Positions 35,246 through 47,480 of a DNA stretch of 64,000 bases are shown one piece after another. This stretch comes from Rhabdornis inornatus (taxonomy: Eukaryota > Chordata > Aves > Passeriformes > Rhabdornithidae): positions 1,587,849-1,651,848 of the forward strand of contig VWZS01002022.1 of assembly GCA_013397075.1 (NCBI GenBank). The letters are read 5' to 3'. How positions within the stretch are numbered: the first letter of the stretch is position 1; each line of letters starts with the position of its first letter. Both the position numbers and the translations under genes were made by a program. The notes beneath the pieces are model-generated. The model was not told where the DNA came from. It saw only the letters and a list, made by a program, of their open reading frames with translations, and made no database searches.

Positions 35246-38019
35246 TGATGCAGGGGGAAGGGAAGGCCAACTGTTCTGCTGATTACACCAACACCAGAGT
35301 GTCTTTTCTAAGAACAAACAGCTGAGCATCTACTTCATCTTCTATCCCCTTCCCATGGTCATTGAAAGCAGTAACTGTCAAAGCCTAGTTCAAGTTTCTT
35401 TCAATTTAGCTACAAAAATAATTTTAAAGAACTCCACCAATTTGGAGACCAAGGAGGTCTCCAAACTTGAGTGCTGCTGACTCTTCCTAAATGTAGACAC
35501 GTGCATAGATGTTAAAAACTGCGGGATCTTCTAATCCAACATACAGGAACTTCTGTACCACAACCCTCTCCCTGCCATTCAGTTTATCAAACCTTCAGCT
35601 GGGCAATATAAAGGATGCAAAGCTCAACCAAGGTCGTTGTGCTGTGACGAATAAAGTAGCACAGCTCTGTGCCCTCTGTTTATTACCTGTTTTGTATTAG
35701 ATCCTTGAATTCAAGTTTTCAAACTGTAGACCTAGACTGCTTTAAATCACTCTGAAGCCCAGGAACATTATGGCCAAGGGGGCTGAATCTCTTTGTTACT
35801 AAATCTGCCTGTTCTCTGTGACAGTTGAAATAAAACCTTGACAATGAGAAACCTAAATTGATATTTTTGAACCATTTGGGGGAAAAAAAAAGAAAAGAAA
35901 AAAAAAACTAATAAACCCGGTCAATTTGTTCCCAGCACAACATAATATAAACCTCAGGAAGAACTGCGGAGCATTTAGAGGTGGGGTAAGAAGAGAATTT
36001 CCCACACCTTCTCTTTATAACACACCACAAAGTTAGAGCCTAAAAACATTAATTCTAGTGTATGTATACAGATACACCCTATGGACAGTATTTAATTCTG
36101 AACACCCACAGAGAATACTCAATACTTTATAGTTCTTTGCTTCAAAGAGTTGGATCCATGGTACAAATCAACACAGCCTTATTATAGCTCCATTAACAAC
36201 AAATCATACCTGCCAAGGAGCCAACCCATTAATTAATCAAACAAATTCATTTGGGGTTTCCACTAAGGATTATGTAGCAGTTTGAAAAATGAGTAGGACA
36301 CAATAAAGCAACCACATAGTTATCATTCCCTCACCAAGCATTTTAAATCTTGGGTGGTGTTCTCCTTATGCCCATTTACTGAATATAGAAACTGTAAGAG
36401 AAAGAATATTCTTAAACAGAAAAAAGCTCAAGCGACACTCCACAAGCCACACTCTAAGGGAACAAAGAGAAAGTAGCAATTATATTGGATGTTATTTCTA
36501 CCCAGAGAATCCTGATCAGTGAAGAAATTTCCAAGTTACTTAACAAGAAAATGTTGCATACTCTTCAACAGATCTGTAATTTCTTGTAAGATATTGTTGT
36601 CTTGCCAGTGGACTGTTCCCATTTGAAGAGTCATTAAATAACCTTAAAGCAGATGCTGATCACCCTCAAAAACAGAGAGTTTGGAAAAGACACTGTGGTT
36701 GGAAATATCCTATCTGAAAATCTAGACATGCTCCCAATGAGGTACACAGCAACCTCAGCTACCAGTGGATCAGGTCAGATGAGCTGCTCCTATGTGCCAG
36801 ATGCTGGTGTCAGTCTCACAAAAATCCACTGCAACTCCACTGCAGAAATGGGCAACATTCCAGAGGTATCCTAATGGGACTAAGATCATAGACCTGCCTT
36901 CTGCTAAGAAACTGTTTTGGCTTACTTTATATACATCCCATTGAATATGAATTACATCTCCCTGCCATTCCATCCCCATTAAACTGATTTCCATGAAATT
37001 CAATCTTTTTTTCTTAAGGATTACGGATTTCTTTTAGGCCAAAATACGTCAAGCCTTGTTCTTCTGGAGACTTAGTGGCAGTTCCTGCACTCCCACTGCT
37101 TGTATCCGTTGGCAGAAATTGGCAGCAACACACAAGCATTCTTTGGCTAGGATGTGGGAGGGCAAGAGCACTGTTTGAAGAAACACTGGCTGGTAAAGCT
37201 TCATGTTGTCTTTGGCAGGTGTGCATTTTGCTGAAACAAAAGGCTTAGGTAGGTTTTTCAGAGCAGTATGGCCTGGGATGTTACTTGGAAAGGGAGGCAG
37301 CCGAAGGCCCTGGTGTGTATTTGCTCAACAGCAGAAAGGACTCATTTTACAAGAGTTGATTCTGGCCTTGTAAACAGTGTGGCACAGAGAGCAAAGACAC
37401 GGCTTTTCTTCCATGAATTACCAAATCCATGGCATTCCCAGTGATGCCCAGCAGAAAGGGAATACCTGCAGTGATCCAATCTTACAGGCATGGCTATCCT
37501 GGTTAACACATTGCCTCAAATGCCAAGTAACATCTACATTCTCCATAGCACAAGTCTGCTCCCAGAATGAATGTGGCACTTTCCATCACTAACTCAGGAG
37601 CTCCCCAGCATAAGTCCACTCAAATTTAAGCATACAGAGAATTTAGAACTTCCCCTTCCCATATCAGCAAAACTGATGTGTAAATTCACAATTGCATGAT
37701 TTTGAAAGTCAGTCACAGGATCTTAAAAACAAACAGAAAAATTAATGAAAAGCAAGCAGTACGTTTGGATTCCAAAATAACAAAGTGGGGATTATTTTTA
37801 TCCATGTTCTCTTTTTTCCGCCATTACCATACTTAGGGAACACACTTGCAGGCTAGTCTCTACCATGATCAAGACCAGCAATATGACCCTTTAGTTAATG
37901 ATAAGGTTTTAATGAAATTCTGAAGTATGACACACCCAAAGTACTGAAAGATTTAATAACACTAAGGCAGATGCAAAACTAACATCACTTTTTCTTGTCA
38001 AGCCAAAAGAGATGACAGT
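35246..38019. other. Non-coding stretch, no gene seen
   Basis: Includes an A-rich low-complexity run at 35881-35909. No exon, CpG patch or recognised repeat. Confidence 0.5.
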
Positions 38020-38105
38020 AGCTCATGTGGACTTAATTTTATTTGGTTTGCATACCCTGCAGGGCAATTAAATAATTCAGTTTGCAGGCTGAACACTGCA
38101 TGAAA
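38020..38105. promoter_or_regulatory. Small enhancer-like segment
   Basis: GACTTAATTTTATTTGG, TTTGCATACC and GCAATTAAATAATTCAG in close order, a homeodomain/POU-type vocabulary. Short and unverified. Confidence 0.18.
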
Positions 38106-41100
38106 CCATACACAAGACAGATTCTTGACTGAAATTACATGAAAGTTATACACAGAAAGATCTGAGCTTGGGGCTTCAGCTGCAATCTTGTAACCTAACT
38201 TTGTCTTCTTCTAGTAGTAGGAAAAGATGTCAGAAAACAGGACAACAGTGCAAGAGGAGTTGGAAATAAAGGCATTAAGATGGACAATATCACTATACTT
38301 TTTCCACCAGGAGCTGTTGTCTGTGCTTTACCCCAACAGGGAATTAAACATCTTTCATAAGACAGTGAATAATTCTCCAGTGGAAATTTTAAGGGCAAAA
38401 GGAGGCAGAGTACAAAAGCAAAAGCTCAAGCTGCAAATTTAATCTGCATGCAGTTGCCAGTGGATTTTTAATGACCCCCCCAAAGAAGTGGCCACTGTTT
38501 GAGGTCTTCTTTTAACGACAGCAATTGCCAGTTATCAGTGTGTTTACCTGTCAAATAAACAACACTTTGGTTTAGGTGGTTTTTGGGGTTTTTTTTGTAC
38601 AGAGGGAGGGATGGAGACCTGGAGACTACTATCATCCTGTTAATCAGAACATCAGATGCTGTCACAAATTATCCAGACATGAATACTGGTTTTCTGGGCC
38701 TCCTGTAGCAAACAGCACAAAAGATTCTAACATATTTCAGTGGCAGCCACTACCAGCAATGCTATTAAAAATAATGTACTGATACAGCACTTATTTTGTC
38801 CTTTTCAGCACCCTCCTTTTAAGCTAGCACTTGCTGCTGGAAGAAAGCAGATGAAACAGTTAAATTACCACTATGTTAAGCCAGCCTCAAACATGATTTT
38901 TGGCAAAGGTTTCTTATAAGACGTTTTAGGAAGCAGGTCCAGCAGCAGAATGAACTTGCAAGCAGTTAGCGTCATAACGCCTCGAGTGCGTCAGAGATCT
39001 CTTTGTCTGAAAGCTTAAGTTCCTTTTGTCTGAAGGAAAGACTTATGCACACGTTTTCAAAAGCAGCAAAGTAATTGAAAGACAAATTCCTTTAGCAGTC
39101 ATCAGCCCACACCACACAAGCCACTTCTTACCTATCTCTTCCCTACAGTTACTTACATTATTGATTACAATTAGCTAAATGAAGTTCTTTTGGATATAGG
39201 TTTGCAAATAACCCACCTCTCTCCAGGCCCGTACCCTGAGTTTACTGCTCACAGGCAGTTGAGAGAGGATAGTAGACAAATATATCTCATGGCATAAGAA
39301 TAGAGGGGAGTGGGAGGATCCCAAGGTCAGTGCTTTCCTAGGAAAATGTTAACCAAACCCTGTAAACAGAAGCTCCACAGTCCATTTCAGGTCCATAGGA
39401 GAGGAGCTGGTGGCCAAGCTAAGAGGTATAGAGTGCATGTAGCAAGGAAAATCAGGTCTAAGGGGATGGTTAAAACCTCACTAACTATTAATTCAGACAT
39501 GCCATAGTCCAATATATTAAACATATTTATACATCCATCTCTAAATCAGTAAGAGACAGGTACCTGATTATATTCAAACAACTGGGCTTCCATCTGCTGA
39601 CTTTTAATGAGACTCAAACTCATGTGTGCTGCTCATGGGAACAGTACATGGAGCCTGGGGAAAATGACCTGGGTGAAAGGTAGCTCTGCTCAGCCTTTAG
39701 CAAAACAAGGGTCAGTTTCCAGAGGGGAGGTAGCAAGGAACCATGGTGTTCAACAGGAGTTGTGTAGAACAAAGCCCATAGGTGAATGCACTGGAAGCTG
39801 CTTTTTACTCAGAGGATCCAATTTAAGGCATTCTTCTGGTATGAGAACACTGCTACTGAGAACACACCTCCTCACCAGGCAGCATGTAGAGAGAGAACCA
39901 GTCCTCCCCTGGAACAGCCAGCCTTGCAATGCTTTCCTTCACTCACAGAGACTGGATCCCTCAGAAACTGAGGCTGAGTGCTACAACACTCCCAAGTGCC
40001 AGGTCAGCTCCTACAGGGATGCTGAGCTTCTAGCAGCCAGTGTGAGGAATAAGGAGGTTCACATGACACAGGTCCCACAAAATCCCCCACTTTGTCTCAG
40101 TCATGGCTTCTGCTGACTCTGCATTCAGATGCCACTCCTGCAGCACTGGAGACATTCTGACCTTCCTTAAGCCTTCTTCCAAATGACTTTAGGAGGCATG
40201 GAGACTGCTATTAATTGCACTTTTTTGAAATTCTACAAAGTACAGGAATTGCCCCTCACATCTAACAAATACCTGAGTAAAACAAACCTTTTGCAGGCAG
40301 CTGTGAAATACCTCAACCATCACAAAATATTCATAATAATCCTTTATTGTCACAAACAGAACAGCACATTTGTTGATAAGGATCAGGTGTGTGGAATGGT
40401 GCAGAGAAAGTACATCTCTTGGGGCACTAAGAGGTGGTTCTGCAACTGTGAGGAGAAATGAGAGAGGAACAACACAGCCTGCAGTTCTCTTGGCAAACCT
40501 CAGCTTTAACTAGAGTGTTTGCTCTGCCAGAGGCAAGGTGGCAATCACACCATTTCCTTACCTCGCAGGGGTGTGAGGTGAGCTAGTTAATGTCTGCAGA
40601 GTACAAAGTCAAAGCTGACTATTATTGCTGGGGTATTACGTCCTACCAAGTTTCTCTGCGCAGTAGGACAGGGAACACTGAGCGGAAAATTGCAAATGTA
40701 ATAGCTGAAGTTATTCACTTTACAAGTTACCTCAATGTTTTTCTTTTTAGCTGTCAAAGTGCCTTATAAAAAGCAGCTCAGCTAAGCAACTCTCACCCTT
40801 TACAATTTGGTTTTGTTTGCTTCCTAACCTGGAAATGGGCGTCTCTTGTCTTTATTTCATTTCCAAGTCAAGCCTGAAAAGAAAAATGCTTGTAGAAAAA
40901 TCCTGTAATTACTGGATCTGATTTTCATTTGAACTTTTACTTCATTCATATGGTACCAGCAACTTCTGAAATTCAATGAAACTAATGTAATTGCAATTTA
41001 TATGGAAGAATGAGTGGGCAAGTCTTTAAGTGGGCACATATATGATAGACTGTATGTCCATGAGAGAAAAAAAAAATTACTTACAGGATTAATACAGAGT

Positions 41101-41168
41101 CATTGAAACTGTAATATACGAACCAGCTTTCCTGAAGAACCCAGCCTCCATTTGGGCATTAAAATAAG
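38106..41168. other. Non-coding stretch, no gene seen
   Basis: A 169-codon frame at 39607-40116 (plus), the longest in the window, has no recognisable domain, no splice-like bounds and an ordinary composition, so I leave it uncalled. No repeat family recognised. Confidence 0.45.
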
Positions 41169-41283
41169 TGGCTAGATTTTCAAAACTCCCTAGCTTCCAC
41201 CATGCTGAGCAATTTTGATTATCTGGCCATAAAAATGTCTCACTGAGAACTGCTGGGTGCCAAGCACTTTTGGAAATCTGGGC
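41169..41283. repeat. Ancient amniote inverted-repeat element (fragment)
   Basis: Starts GTGGCTAGATTTTCAAAACT and ends CACTTTTGGAAATCTGGGC, so the two ends are imperfect reverse complements (GCCCAGATTTCCAAAAGTG). Inside, GCTGAGCAATTTTGATTATC and TGAGAACTGCTGGGTGCC match, from memory, an old dispersed sequence in turtles, crocodiles and birds. It looks MITE-like, with inverted ends and no coding capacity. Family name not assigned. Confidence 0.45.
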
Positions 41284-42519
41284 TCAATTGTGGGCTCTGA
41301 GCATTTAAGAAACCACTAGCTCCAAATGTAAACAGTGGTTGTATGAAGCAATGGGTGAAAGTCATATAAAAGGCATATATGTGTCTGAAAGGATGTGTAT
41401 TTCCTCAGCTTCCTTTAAGCATCTAATCTGCATCCTACTCCTGCATGTTACTGTGCAAAAAGACACAATCATGTTGCAAGTCTTCCTTCTGAAATGAAAA
41501 CAAGCCTCGAAATTCAACCGTGTCCTAAATAAATTCTGTTTTCAATCTCACAGGAAAACTATGAGAATGCCCCTTAATTTTCTGTATTGATCTAAATGAT
41601 GCAGGATGGTGCCAGCAGAGGATAAACTTAATTATCATTGCAGGAGGAGTCAAAGTCATTAAGAGCTAGACTATGATGGACAAGTTCATCACACACCTGA
41701 AAGTGACACTTCCTTTCCAATCCCACCAGAAAAACAAATACACAAAAGAAAGAATATGATTGGAAACAACAAACACTGAAGTCTAACACACTAGTGAGTG
41801 CATGTTTATGAGCCAAACAAGGCCTGCACCACTGCTATTTTTAGCCACCACGAGCCTGTGTGGATTTGCTTTGCAGTTACCTGGTTGCCTCAGACATCAG
41901 CTCATCACAGCCCCACTTCTCTGGACAGGTCTGATAAAGCCAACTCTTTCAGCAGTGACATTTAAAACTTGTCAGTCACCACTCCTTTGTTCTGAGCTAT
42001 GTAACCAAAATGGAACAGAAAGAGCATCATGTGATCTAGATGGCCAGTGGCACAAAAAATTTGAATACTTAAAGAAAAACTCTCTGAAAACTGTCTGTAA
42101 ACCACTTACATCTTGAAATATATTCATATGCAATATTTGTGTTTTTCAGTGACAGGTATAATTATATCAATGCTTATGGAATATTGATAGATAAGATTTG
42201 ACAAATTTGTCAACATTTTTCTTAAAAATAGTTTTCCCAGCTTAATTTGCAGCTGTATTACAATAATGTACTTAACTCCATCATCTTTAATAATCTACAA
42301 GAAAGTGAGTAAATATCAGCTGATTCAGAAAGCTGCAAAGCATTTGCAGTCACTTTATGAAGAGATACTTTCAACTAACACAACATGCCAGTCACTTTGA
42401 TTTTGTGAAAAAAATGTGTTGCTCAGTGCCCCAAGGGACTCTGCAGCTTTGTACAGATGCTGCTAATCTCAATGGTCAGGCCAGAATCACAAAAAGAAAT
42501 CAAACTCCCCACACAGACA
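41284..42519. other. Non-coding stretch, no gene seen
   Basis: Ordinary sequence. AT-rich part at about 42110-42310 with no structure I can name. Confidence 0.5.
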
Positions 42520-42595
42520 GAGCATCATTAAGCATTAAATTAAGCTGGCATTAATTAGCAAAACATCGGTTAGTAATTTAATGAGAAAGATGGAA
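42520..42595. promoter_or_regulatory. Cluster of homeodomain-type TAAT sites
   Basis: ATTAAG, CATTAAATTAAGC, CATTAATTAGC and GTAATTTAATG in 65 bp of otherwise unique sequence. CATTAA occurs repeatedly. Candidate enhancer core, unverified. Confidence 0.25.
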
Positions 42596-43930
42596 AAAGA
42601 GAAAAGGAGGTAAAACAGGAAGACAAAAGATGAGTGGTAAAATAAAGAGTGGCATGAAACATTTTCTTCAATTGCTTTTCATGCTTTTAGAAGAGAATAC
42701 ACAATTCAATGAAGTAACGTGAACAAAGAGTATATTTTTGTTCCAATAAACGCTTCATTTCCCTCAAATCTGGATAGCAATGCTTCCTCTTTCAAAAGTG
42801 CCTCCTATTGACTGGCAATAGTTAATCCCCTCATTTTTAGGTGACTTTGCTGGAGGGAGGTGGAGGGGAATCAGGAAAAGTGGTTTTGTTACTTATTTTA
42901 CTTCCCTCACTGTTCTCCAAGAGCTTATGAAAAGTATATTTTTACCTGACCAAGTTTTCCAACAACTGTAATTTAAATGTGCTAATGGAAATGCTGGAAA
43001 AAAATAATTGCAATTTTACATGTGTGACTATTTCTAAATTAAAACAATTAAACTTCTGCGGTGAAAGCTTTGGTCAGGGTTTGTTTGTTCCCCTCTCCTC
43101 CACTCTCCAGCCCCTGCCTCTCCTCCTCTTCAGGTGCTTAAGAAATCAAGTGGCTGTTTTGTGCTTCAGTGTAGTAGCTCATAAGGCAAATGGATCAGAT
43201 AGTGCAGATTATGCCCTTTAGGGCTTTACAATCCAAAACATTTTTTCCTTTTTAACTTTATAAGCCAAACATTTCTTCAAAGCACAACTATTAAGCTACA
43301 CCAAACCCCTCTCATCTGCATCAGTCAGAGAGTAACACTCATATGCCAGAAGAGGATTGGTGCACTCCCACTCACCAGCTTTAATGAGGATGAGAAACTG
43401 TCTGAAGTTCAAGAGTGCAAAGCATTTGGAAATTTTCTCTTACTACTGCTGTAAACCATTCTCAGTATGGAGTGTTGGACAGAAACAGCTTCTACACAGC
43501 AGCATGATCTCCTGTGCAGAGTGACTCAGCAAGCAATCCAAGTGCGCTCCACGATCCCAGACGTGCTGGGCTCACGGTGCCTGCTCGGATCCCTGTGCAG
43601 TGAGGGACATCCTCCATGGGACTGCAACGCAGCAGCTGCTTCTTCCATACTTGTGAATATTCAGCAACTGCGGCAAAACTACAATTCCAGAAAGGCTGTT
43701 GAATGTCAGGAAATCCTGGGCCAACAGGCAGAGCATAAAGCTCCTTTCCATTTATAAACAACATTTCAGGACAAATCAGATATAGGGCAGCCCATATTGA
43801 CAGTTAGAGGGCACAGATTACAAATGATCACCACTTCAAAAAAGGAGGCCTTGGCAGCCCAGCATGGATGGCCCTCGTGTGCTTTTTTGGCACAAGTAAA
43901 CACACTCACACTGTGCTCCATTCTGCACAA
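42596..43930. other. Non-coding stretch, no gene seen
   Basis: Has a purine-rich part near 42590-42640 and a pyrimidine run at about 43088-43134 that ends in CTTCAG, acceptor-like but not followed by a supported exon. Antisense frames of 90 and 96 codons near 43470-43760 lack family match. Confidence 0.45.
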
Positions 43931-43962
43931 ATGGCCAGATTTTCAAAATGGCTAAGCTGCCT
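43931..43962. repeat. Possible ancient amniote repeat fragment
   Basis: ATGGCCAGATTTTCAAAATG shares the GGCCAGATTTTCAAAA phrase with the element at 41169. Only one end is visible. Confidence 0.35.
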
Positions 43963-45328
43963 TTTACGGTGACTAGAGAGATTTTTGGAATGAGTTAAGC
44001 CCATCTGGTGCATCCTGGATGGAGAAAATATTTTGAAACCTTATTTATTTGCCCAGGTGAGAAGTGAAGCTTTCAGAAAATACGCTCCCCTAACATCAGA
44101 TGGCTGTCACAAACATACTTTGTTTTGGCATTAGACAAACCAAAACCTTTTAAATCAGGCCTCACTAGTACTAGCTTAGTTTCCAACTTCTACTGGACCA
44201 GAATGTTCAAGGTAAACCATCAGTTTATCTTTTTGCACTTCATTGCTACTTTCTGCATTGAATTGCCTTGCGAGTCCCGTAGAAAGGAAAGGGTCAAGAC
44301 ATGGGTTATTAAGCGTTCTGGCAGTGCAGAGCTACTCTGTTTTATCCTAGAAGAAGCAGTTTAGTAGTGACTGATAGAATGTATCATAGCTAATCCTATC
44401 CACAGTGGCTACAGTACCTTCTCAGGAGGGAACTCCGATGAAGCAGCGACTCCCATGATGGCTGAGCAGAAGCTGCAGGCAGAAGCTGCGGAGCTCCACA
44501 CCCCTTTCATTCAGTAAGACCTACAGACACAAAAATCCACACAGTTGCTCCCAGCATTGCAAACCACAGACTCCACGAAGATTTCTTGGGAGAAAAAGAG
44601 AACAGATCTTTTTCCTCTTCCCCGTTTGTGCTTTTATCATGGACTTTTCACACACAGACCTCACCAGGCTCCCTCTCCCAGGCCTGGCAGCAGTCCTGGC
44701 TGGTTCCCTCTGCACTGCTGAAGAGGAAGGGCCATGAAACTACCGGGGTTAAACTTGCAAGTACTTTCTACCTAAAGTGCCTATGAATATATGCAGATAT
44801 CTATTTTTTTAAGACCTGGTAACTCTACTCACAAAAGCGAGCATATTTCCTGGCAAGTATTTTTTACACTGTCAGCACAATCATGCCTATATCACTAAAC
44901 AAAAAATCGTATGCACAGAAAAGTGATCTGCCTATTACAGCAGCCTGCTGACAATTTGTTTCATTTCATTTAGCTTTGTTTCATCTTTATCTCAAAAACT
45001 CAAAAAATTCATTTATTATCTCTGTACATTCTTTCATCCCAGACATGCTAGGTCAGAGTCATAATGCTGAGAATTGCTCTATTTTTTAAAAATTGTTTTA
45101 ATACTTATTCATAATAAATATTACGGAATTATATGTAGAATTAATTAGAGGTTCATTGTGGGTGCAAAATAAATTTTGTGAGATGTGCTATATTTATGTA
45201 TGGATGCTGCTGACAAGCAAAGATAAAGGCAAAGCTATTTTTAGTGTTTACAGAAGATAAAATTTGTGTATGTACATAAATATATATATGTGCCTGTAAA
45301 CAACATGCAGAGGGAATTGGTGCCTTTG
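43963..45328. other. Non-coding stretch, no gene seen
   Basis: From about 45060 to 45180 the DNA is strongly AT-rich with TAATTAG and ATAATAAATATTACG words, possibly regulatory but indistinguishable from low-complexity AT DNA by eye. Confidence 0.45.
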
Positions 45329-45350
45329 GGTGCTCATCAGCATGAGCACC
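45329..45350. other. Perfect 9-bp inverted repeat (hairpin)
   Basis: GGTGCTCAT (45329-45337) and ATGAGCACC (45342-45350) pair perfectly around a 4-nt loop. A second copy of the outer phrase, TTGGTGC at 45317-45323, could pair with GCACCAA at 45346-45352 instead. Confidence 0.55.
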
Positions 45351-46957
45351 AAGAGACCCTTCAGAATACCTCTGGACTCCTTTAGAGCAGCCAAATTTCA
45401 CCATTTAAAAATAAAAGTTACATCAAGCCACTACCAGCCTTCCAAAATTTAATCAGCTATGCATTCATGCAATTTCAGTGTAAAAGACTCCCATTTTATT
45501 CTGAATTTCAGTTCTGTATCTCAGAGTCCATTACTCTGCCCATTTTTCATTAAGTACACAATTACAAAAAAGTATATTTTTGAAAATTCTCCATGCATAT
45601 GTCTTACAAAAATATGAAAATATAAATAAAACCACCAAGATTCCAATTGCAGCAGAAAAAAATAAGGAAATAATATTTCTTAAACTGTCTTCCATCTTTT
45701 ACTGTAATTGTTCTTCCAAACTACACTGATTTCTTTGTTGCTGATTATCACACAATGTTCCTACGCAGGCTTTGCAAAGCTATGCATAAGATTTGACAGG
45801 AAAAAGAGAATGTGAAGTGTGGATTTAAGTCGGCCAAAACAGATATCTAAATAAATGCCTGAGAATTTTGTCCAGAAAATAAAAATTATTTCAAATCTGC
45901 CCCAAATATCTATGCATTTTACACAACATTTATGCACACAGGATCCTATTTCAATGGTTTTCAGAGGCAGCAACATCATCTGCATTTAGCAGTTAGCTGC
46001 CAGCAAAGAGCCATGATGGATTTGCAGTGTATATTTCTTTCCTATCTATTTTTGAACACTGCAAACATTGACGGTACCTTTGAATTCGATTTCCTCTGTC
46101 ACTGGCTTTTAACCTGAGAGAAAAAGGAATATGAGCCCTTCTCTCTTGTGTACTTTCATGATTTGAGATATATGGAGGCAGAGGGTCTGTTTAATGGGAA
46201 ATTATTTCCTAGTATTTTCTGCCTTGCTTGGATTTCCTTTCTTTTTAGTATTTTTAGATCCCAAGATAAAAAACCCCTTGGTTTATTTGTGTTGTAAGAC
46301 AATCCACCAAATAAAGCACGGATCACTGGGAGACTTTCTTCAATGAAAGGTCCAGTTTAACTGGTTCACTTTTAATTTAATGAATGGCTCTTTCCCTCAG
46401 ACAAGGAGAAACCGCCACAGACATTTACAAAGACACAAAGCCAACACTGGGCTGTTTTATGTTAGTGTCTTTTCTTAAAACATTTGTTTTTAACTTGAAA
46501 TGTCCAAGGCAGAACCTGCAGATACAAATCCTTCCCCTTATAGAAACAAAAGTGTTTATATAGCCCATGGTAAGTAAACTCTAATTAAATGTATGTATTA
46601 ACTATATTCTTTTATATAATTTATTATTTGTTTCCAGAATATAAGGTAATGTTTGATGGAGACTTATAATTAAATCTTTATCATATAGCAAATGCCATTT
46701 TTCTTCTGAATATTACGTATCCTTTTCTTCTTTAGAAGGCTATCATGTCTGATAGATGCAGCTTCTTAACACCAAATCCAGTACAACTTTCTGTCCTGTT
46801 TGGATGTATTTTGACATAAAATATAACCACTTCATGCCATCAGTTGCTGCCTCTAGTTTAGTCCAACTGGTACTTACTGTGTATTTCTACAAAACAGTAT
46901 TTCCTCTTTTCCTCCTCCTGCAAAGTTAAAATGCAAACGGCTCAGCAAATATAACAG
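45351..46957. other. AT-rich non-coding stretch
   Basis: No gene seen. The segment at about 46570-46700 (CTCTAATTAAATG, TTTATATAATTTATTATTTG, TATAATTAAATC) is the most AT-rich and could be an enhancer-like element or plain AT DNA. Confidence 0.45.
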
Positions 46958-47192
46958 AAAGGGAGGGCGGAAAAGGGGAAAAAATATAAGAGAAAAAGAA
47001 AAAAGAAGAAACAAGAAACAGGCCATGTAATATAGTCCAGAATTTTTTTCATTGTTTTTACAGAGGTTTACAGTGAAAAAGGAAGGAAAAATTCATATTT
47101 TGTTTTCTGCCTTTCTAGTGGTTTGTGCTTGTTGTAGAAATAAAGTATTACAAATAGAAACCAGAGAGAGAGAAGGGGGGGTGGGGGAAAGC
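46958..47192 (+). repeat. Purine-rich low-complexity stretches
   Basis: Two purine runs: GA/A-rich at 46958-47022 and AGAGAGAGAAGG with runs of seven and five G at about 47165-47190. The G runs fall short of four separate GGG tracts, so a quadruplex is not predicted by the simple rule. Confidence 0.6.
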
Positions 47193-47275
47193 TCGTTTAG
47201 TTTCCCTTTTTCATTTCCTTTGCTGGAATCCTGGTTTGGAACATCTGAAGACAAAAAGGATTTCAAAGTTGGATG

Positions 47276-47480
47276 TTTTGTTGTTGTTGTTTAAAGGAGC
47301 CCTTAAAGCAGCGCGGCCCGGGGTTCGTGGTGTCACAGCGGCCCCTGGAGGCCGCGGGCCGGGGTCCCAAACGATCCCAAATTGCTCACAAACGCTATTC
47401 CCCTTCTCCCCTTCAGCCCCTTTAGCTGGGGTCTGACCTTGGCCGCTTCCCAAAGTCTTTAATCTGCTACCTGTGGAACC
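47276..47480. promoter_or_regulatory. CpG-rich patch
   Basis: After a (TTG)n run (47277-47291) comes GC-rich sequence with about nine CpG in 90 bp, including GCGCGGCCCGGGG and an inverted pair GCGGCC...GGCCGC around CCTGGA. It stands out from very CpG-poor surroundings. An enhancer CpG patch or a remnant or unannotated promoter are the options. A 126-codon minus-strand frame crosses it, with nothing to support it. Confidence 0.33.

Noticed and set aside
39607..40116. 169-codon open frame, plus strand
   Set aside because: No recognisable domain, no splice-like limits, unremarkable composition and overlapped by another frame; length is within chance for 64 kb.
47165..47190. G-quadruplex
   Set aside because: Runs of seven and five G do not give four separated GGG tracts.
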